9,294 nucleotides of DNA. Origin: Rickettsiales bacterium (lineage in GTDB: Bacteria; Pseudomonadota; Alphaproteobacteria; Rickettsiales; UBA1997). The notes under the pieces were generated by a model. The model did not search any database and was not told the DNA's origin. It saw only the letters and a list, made by a program, of their open reading frames with translations. Location of the stretch: the NCBI GenBank assembly GCA_031269065.1, contig JAIRWJ010000054.1:1-9294 (forward strand), written 5' to 3'. Shown here piece by piece: positions 6,434 to 9,294 of this stretch (positions are counted from its first letter, which is position 1; each line of letters begins with the position of its first letter). Made by a program: the position numbers and the translations under genes.

Positions 6434-7255
6434 ATGATAGATTTTAGCATTGAATCGGCAGGTAGGGATTTGCGTATTGATATAGTTAAGGAACCAGTCA
6501 CGACTATGAACTGGAAAAAAAGAAAACCTTTATTCGGAAGAGGAGGAAATACCAATGCTTATTTCAATAAACAGGAAGAGATTTCTAAATCTATTGTCAA
6601 AAGCTACGTAGATATTCACCTAAATGATCTTATGCAGGAGCCGTCGAGCGATTCAAAGAAAAACGAAGAAATTGCAAGTCTAGAAAAGGTAAGGGAAGCT
6701 GGCAAATACAGCTATGATGAAATTGCCGAGCTCTTCATAGACAACCAGATGAAAACCGAAAAGATGATTAGTCTGCTGATACATAAAAATCAGGAATTAT
6801 CTGGACTGCTAAAAACTGGCCAGAAGCCTACTGAGGACAAACCAGAGGATAGCTATAGCTGGAAGGTCAATCTGCTTATTGTAGATCATATGCATTCCCC
6901 ATCTCCAAAGGACTCTAACATTTTGGAGCGAATAGATAAAGGCGATTCTTGCAACATATTATTCAAATCGGACTCGGAAGGGATTGGCTGGGCCGCAGTC
7001 CGGGTATTTCGCAATCCCTTTACAGGACAGATAACGGTACTCTACAACGATCCGAATGATCGTCCAATGGATGAAAAATTTAAAAATTTTTTGACCGGAG
7101 AACTTGATGAAAAGAATATAAAAATAGTAAATGTTAACGCGAATTCTGGAAAACACCCTCCTAAATATGGAATAGTCTGCGCAATAGAGGCATTAACAGC
7201 TCTGGCAGACAAAGGAATTCTCGCCGAAGCGGCAAATCATATATGCACCCCTTGA
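6434..7255 (+). CDS. Paralogue of the preceding CE-clan protease lacking His and Gln (putative pseudoenzyme)
   Basis: This 273-aa protein (from the ATG at 6434) has a C-terminal domain that aligns with the preceding protein. GWAAVRVF-13-YNDP matches HYVAARAVY-12-HRDS, and GIVCAIEALTALADKGIL matches GTTCGLRALTSLATEGLF. At the catalytic sites D206 and C249 are kept, with the H-to-D interval of 21 preserved, but His is replaced by G185 and the oxyanion Gln by P243. Classical protease chemistry is therefore unlikely. Residues ~77-127 are charged and look helical, possibly coiled coil. There is no signal peptide. ATG 6434 was chosen because AGGGG (6424-6428) precedes it by 5 bases. The frame is also open from an ATG at 6380, but that codon directly abuts AAGG with no spacing. 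The gene probably shares the promoter upstream of 5709. A regulatory or substrate-binding partner role is inferred. Confidence 0.65.
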   Translation: MIDFSIESAGRDLRIDIVKEPVTTMNWKKRKPLFGRGGNTNAYFNKQEEISKSIVKSYVDIHLNDLMQEPSSDSKKNEEIASLEKVREAGKYSYDEIAELFIDNQMKTEKMISLLIHKNQELSGLLKTGQKPTEDKPEDSYSWKVNLLIVDHMHSPSPKDSNILERIDKGDSCNILFKSDSEGIGWAAVRVFRNPFTGQITVLYNDPNDRPMDEKFKNFLTGELDEKNIKIVNVNANSGKHPPKYGIVCAIEALTALADKGILAEAANHICTP

Positions 7256-7421
7256 AGGTGAACTCAAAAAGTTAAAATCCTTATTCCTTCTTGGTTTCTG
7301 ATTTTGCCGTCTTTTCTCTCCTCCTTTCTATACATGGAATGGCCGTGGTGCCAAGAACCTACTCTAGGCCAAAAAATCATAGGTCCGGTGGTACCCCTCT
7401 CCTAAGGCTGGAAAGATCTTC
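7256..7421. other. Convergent gap between the protease pair and the tRNA unit
   Basis: The plus-strand protease gene and the minus-strand tRNA unit point toward each other here. I see no convincing Rho-independent terminator for either. A short palindrome CCTA-CTC-TAGG next to a run of six A (about 7360-7377) is the nearest thing, with its T-run on the minus strand, but the stem is too short to call. A plus-strand ORF that starts here runs through both tRNAs and is not a gene. Confidence 0.4.
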
Positions 7422-7497
7422 TGGTGAACGCGGCGGGAATCGAACCCGCGACAACTTGATTAAAAGTCAAGTGCTCTACCTACTGAGCTACGCATTC
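7422..7497 (-). tRNA. tRNA-Lys (anticodon TTT)
   Basis: A full 76-base cloverleaf can be drawn. The acceptor GAATGCG pairs with CGCGTTC (one T-G wobble). The D stem is GCTC/GAGC. The anticodon stem CTTGA/TCAAG carries loop CTTTTAA, with anticodon TTT at 7462-7464. The T stem GCGGG/CCCGC has loop TTCGATT. The discriminator is A and the CCA end is encoded (7422-7424). It reads AAA/AAG lysine codons. It lies 8 bases downstream of tRNA-Glu and is probably processed from the same transcript. Confidence 0.97.
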
Positions 7498-7505
7498 ACT
7501 ATGGC

Positions 7506-7580
7506 TGGTGATCTCTACGGGATTTGAACCCGTGTTGCCAGGATGAAAACCTGGTGTCCTAACCACTAGACTAAGAGATC
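7506..7580 (-). tRNA. tRNA-Glu (anticodon TTC)
   Basis: This is a 75-base cloverleaf. The acceptor GATCTCT pairs perfectly with AGAGATC. The D stem is GTCT/GGAC. The anticodon stem CCAGG/CCTGG carries loop TTTTCAT, with anticodon TTC at 7545-7547. The T stem ACGGG/CCCGT has loop TTCAAAT. The discriminator is A and CCA is encoded. It reads GAA/GAG. It is the first gene of a two-tRNA unit with tRNA-Lys. Confidence 0.97.
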
Positions 7581-7592
7581 CATAGGCCTTCT

Positions 7593-7620
7593 AGGCTATT
7601 AATTTTACAGTTAAAGTCAA
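7593..7620 (-). promoter_or_regulatory. Candidate promoter of the tRNA-Glu/tRNA-Lys unit
   Basis: On the minus strand, TTGACT (7615-7620) and TAGCCT (7593-7598) are 16 bases apart. This places +1 within a few bases of the tRNA-Glu 5' end, as usual for tRNA units. The same TTGACT-N16-TAG--T layout occurs upstream of rplM. The -10 is weak against TATAAT. Confidence 0.4.
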
Positions 7621-7737
7621 TATGTGCGCAAAACTCCGTTGTTATTTTAGTATTTCTGATAATTTAGCGTTAATATTACATATTTTGCGGCTAAATATGC
7701 ATTAAACTGTAGAAACTAAAATTAGAAAAAATAAATG

Positions 7738-7835
7738 GATGAAGAACTAGTAACCATTAATCCACGGAATAGTCGGATACATTCTTTATTTCTGTGGCAG
7801 CAATAATATGGAACAGATGAAGAACTGTGCAACCA
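7738..7835. repeat. Two-copy imperfect direct repeat
   Basis: GATGAAGAACT followed by 3-4 variable bases and AACCA occurs at 7738-7756 and again at 7816-7835, 78 bases apart. The 11-base core is identical. It could be a protein-binding site pair or a duplication; nothing else in the region explains it. Confidence 0.5.
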
Positions 7836-7842
7836 GGCCTAG

Positions 7843-7909
7843 CTGTCGGTAATGGTGACTGGTGGGAGAGATACTTCCTACCGAACAGGTCGCAGCCAAC
7901 AGTCCCCAT
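7843..7909. ncRNA. Candidate structured RNA element, family unknown
   Basis: Three stems can be drawn. S1 pairs 7843-7851 (CTGTCGGTA) with 7879-7888 (TACCGAACAG), nine pairs with one bulged A. S2 pairs 7852-7861 (ATGGTGACTG) with 7900-7909 (CAGTCCCCAT), nine pairs and one mismatch. H is a seven-pair hairpin, 7862-7868 with 7875-7881. S2 and H can coexist; S1 competes with H and would make a pseudoknot with S2. The block is GC-rich inside an AT-rich gap. Transcribed strand is unknown. I could not match it to SRP RNA, 6S RNA, tmRNA or RNase P RNA. Confidence 0.3.
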
Positions 7910-7989
7910 CTCTAGACTAGAGTTATTTGGACAGCTACCCGAAATTGCACAGGAAAATTCCGCCTATATCCGAAGAGGTTCTGCTAACT

Positions 7990-8625
7990 CTATCTCTTGC
8001 TAAATACCTGACCCTTTCGAGCTTTTTTTAACCCTGGCTTCTTTCTCTCAACAACCCTCGGATCTCTCGTGAGTAAGCCAACTGACTTTAGTTCGCCTCT
8101 ATAGGCTTCGGGATTATGCACGAACATAGCCTTGGCTATAGCGTGTTTTACAGCTCCGGCTTGGCCAGATAGACCACCTCCCTTGACAAAGCAGGTGACA
8201 TCAAATTGGCCTTGGGTATTGGTCACAGCAAACGGGACATTGACCATTACTTCAAGTATAGGTCTCTTAAAATATTCGGCTACCTGAACGTCGTTAACAC
8301 TAATATTACCGCTACCCTTCCATAGCCAAACTCTAGCTATCGCATCCTTTCTTTTCCCAGTAGCATAGACCCTACCAAGTTTGTCCACAACAGGCCCACT
8401 GCCAATGTCTTTTCTTAAAATTTTGACCTGTATGTCAGAAATCTTTTCCACCTCAATTTTCTCCACAGCCGAAATGCTCTCCACATCCCTGTCTTCTCCA
8501 CCATCCTCCAGGGTGGCAATATTTTTAGCGCCGTCATCTCCGGGCTCGGCCCTTTTGGTAATTTCCCTTTTAGGGAAAACTCTAACGATCGACTTTTTCA
8601 GACTGATTTTTTTGTCGCTAACCAT
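7990..8625 (-). CDS. rpsI: 30S ribosomal protein S9 (uS9) with long N-terminal extension
   Basis: uS9 sits in the head of the small subunit, and its C-terminal tail reaches the P-site tRNA. The core begins near residue 84 (GRVYATGKRKDAIARVWL). It continues through FVKGGGLSGQAGAVKHAIAKA and LLTRDPRVVERKKPGLKKARKG, and ends in the expected basic tail FSKR. At 211 aa it is much longer than E. coli S9 (130) and also longer than typical alphaproteobacterial S9 (~155-160). The extra ~50 residues are a charged N-terminal segment with an acidic patch (LEDGGEDRDVE). The ATG at 8623-8625 lies 8 bases after the rplM stop, the standard rplM-rpsI arrangement. No ATG-initiated start nearer the core is obvious, though shorter GTG starts were not all excluded. 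Confidence 0.96.
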   Translation of the reverse strand: MVSDKKISLKKSIVRVFPKREITKRAEPGDDGAKNIATLEDGGEDRDVESISAVEKIEVEKISDIQVKILRKDIGSGPVVDKLGRVYATGKRKDAIARVWLWKGSGNISVNDVQVAEYFKRPILEVMVNVPFAVTNTQGQFDVTCFVKGGGLSGQAGAVKHAIAKAMFVHNPEAYRGELKSVGLLTRDPRVVERKKPGLKKARKGQVFSKR

Positions 8626-8633
8626 ACGTACCC

Positions 8634-9092
8634 CTATCTCTTTCTAAAATTTTTTCTACTCATAACTCTTATATCCAGCTTCTCTGGTTCCTGTCCCTCG
8701 TGGGGATGGAAGTTCTCTCTGTAGATATGCAATTTCTTCATAACGCTTCTTCCCAGTGGATTTCTTGCTACCATTCTGCGGACGGCGTTTTCTATTATTC
8801 TTTCTGGGGTCTCAATTCTCATTTTTTCCATAGTTCGAAATTTAATTCCCCCTATGTGACCCGTATGCCAATAGAATCTTTTTAACTCTTTGCTTCCGGT
8901 CAGAACCACCTGGCCAGCGTTTATAACTACGATGTGATCCCCACAATCCATGTTTGGCGTAAAATACACCTTACCCTTTCCTCGGAGGAGGTTTGCAAGG
9001 ATGGCAGCCATCCTCCCCAGAATTAGGCCCGACGCATCAACAATATACCACTTCCGCTCTATGTCCTCCGGCGTTGCAGAGAATGTCTTCAT
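8634..9092 (-). CDS. rplM: 50S ribosomal protein L13 (uL13)
   Basis: uL13 is an early-assembly protein of the large subunit. The protein starts MKTFSATPEDIERKWYIVDA, the usual alphaproteobacterial N-terminus. It continues with LANLLRGKGK, MDCGDHIVVINAGQVVLTGS, WHTGHIGGIK and the RMVARNPLGRSVMKKLHIY signature region, and ends near PHEGQEPEKLDIR as expected. The length of 152 aa fits the family. The frame is open five codons further to a GTG at 9105-9107, but the ATG at 9090-9092 is chosen because family members begin MKTF. It is the first gene of the rplM-rpsI operon. Confidence 0.97.
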   Translation of the reverse strand: MKTFSATPEDIERKWYIVDASGLILGRMAAILANLLRGKGKVYFTPNMDCGDHIVVINAGQVVLTGSKELKRFYWHTGHIGGIKFRTMEKMRIETPERIIENAVRRMVARNPLGRSVMKKLHIYRENFHPHEGQEPEKLDIRVMSRKNFRKR

Positions 9093-9294
9093 CAAATTTC
9101 TTACCACAGTAACCCACTACTTTTCAAAATTTTACCTAAACAATTACAGCTCCTTTTCTCAATTTTGGATGGCGAACACAAAATTTCTCATCCCACTAGG
9201 GCTTGTTTCAAACTACAGTTAACCGTTTATAAGTCAAGTCCAGAGTGATTTTTTCCAGAGGGAATGCTAATCTCCCATATTTTCTTCCACTGTT
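9093..9294. other. rplM upstream region and right edge of window
   Basis: This contains the rplM leader and promoter candidate. The leader (minus strand) includes GAGAAAAGGAGCTG around 9147-9162, a Shine-Dalgarno-like run not followed by a usable start. CTCTGGA occurs twice near 9240-9262 as a direct repeat. No gene or terminator is visible up to the edge; a plus-strand ORF (8950-9222) is a shadow of rplM. Confidence 0.4.
9210..9237 (-). promoter_or_regulatory. Candidate promoter of the rplM-rpsI operon
   Basis: On the minus strand, TTGACT (9232-9237) and TAGTTT (9210-9215) are 16 bases apart. This implies a leader of about 110 bases before the rplM ATG. The arrangement matches the candidate tRNA-Glu promoter (TTGACT-N16-TAGCCT), which lends each some support. 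The -10 is weak. Confidence 0.45.

Larger units (their letters stand above)
7581..7989. other. 409-base intergenic region between the tRNA unit and rpsI
   Basis: No coding frame is convincing. The part next to the tRNA (7600-7735) is AT-rich and contains the tRNA promoter. The centre (7826-7910) is markedly more GC-rich and can form strong RNA stems, annotated separately. Two copies of a ~19-20-base direct repeat lie at 7738-7756 and 7816-7835. A 13-base palindrome CTCTA-GAC-TAGAG occupies 7910-7922. No T-run follows any hairpin, so no terminator for rpsI was identified. Confidence 0.5.

Noticed and set aside
7291..7527. 78-aa plus-strand ORF
   Set aside because: It reads through both tRNA genes on the opposite strand (GGNRTRDN is the usual antisense-tRNA artefact).
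7885..7897. SRP (4.5S) RNA fragment suggested by CAGGTCGCAGCC
   Set aside because: The resemblance to the SRP apical motif lacks the GGAA tetraloop and the bases between the two halves, and flanking pairing does not match SRP helix 8.
1..9294. CRISPR array, insertion sequence, prophage or integrase
   Set aside because: No regularly spaced repeats, transposase or integrase motifs, or long terminal inverted repeats were seen. The tRNA genes are intact and I found no duplicated 3' end that would mark an attachment site.

Overview
The window looks like chromosome from an alphaproteobacterium with Rickettsiales-type, probably host-associated, traits. Three observations support this. The valyl-tRNA synthetase is of the archaeal-like type known from Rickettsia: it has a DDNGLPSE motif where ordinary bacterial ValRS has TDHAGIATQ. 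The Tim44-like, MltA and Smr genes form a tight overlapping cluster of a kind typical of alphaproteobacteria. Two plus-strand genes look like effector-type CE-clan cysteine proteases. Base composition is moderate (about 40% G+C by eye), and all protein genes outside the effector pair lie on the minus strand.

Layout from left to right. (1) Positions 1-1875, minus: the first ~625 codons of valS, which runs off the left edge. (2) Positions 1876-2580: no recognisable intact gene. It holds a 97-aa ORF of unknown function and coding-like stretches broken by TGA codons, probably decayed genes. (3) Positions 2581-5376, minus: a four-gene operon with start/stop overlaps at every junction, in transcription order a basic 135-aa unknown protein, a Tim44-like inner-membrane protein, the lytic transglycosylase MltA, and an Smr-domain protein. 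(4) Positions 5377-5708: a divergent, AT-rich control region. (5) Positions 5709-7255, plus: two tandem, mutually similar genes behind a near-consensus promoter and a perfect Shine-Dalgarno. The first keeps a full His-Asp-Gln-Cys set like Ulp1/SENP and bacterial CE-clan deubiquitinases. The second keeps Asp and Cys but has lost His and Gln, so it looks like a partner pseudoenzyme. (6) Positions 7422-7580, minus: tRNA-Glu(TTC) followed by tRNA-Lys(TTT). (7) Positions 7581-7989: a gene-free stretch whose middle can form strong, mutually exclusive RNA stems. (8) Positions 7990-9092, minus: rplM-rpsI, with an unusually long N-terminal extension on ribosomal protein S9, and a likely promoter near 9237.

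Most of the window is translation and cell-envelope housekeeping. The part that stands out is the tandem protease / pseudoprotease pair inserted between the envelope operon and the tRNA genes. All homology statements come from reading motifs by eye; no database search was possible.
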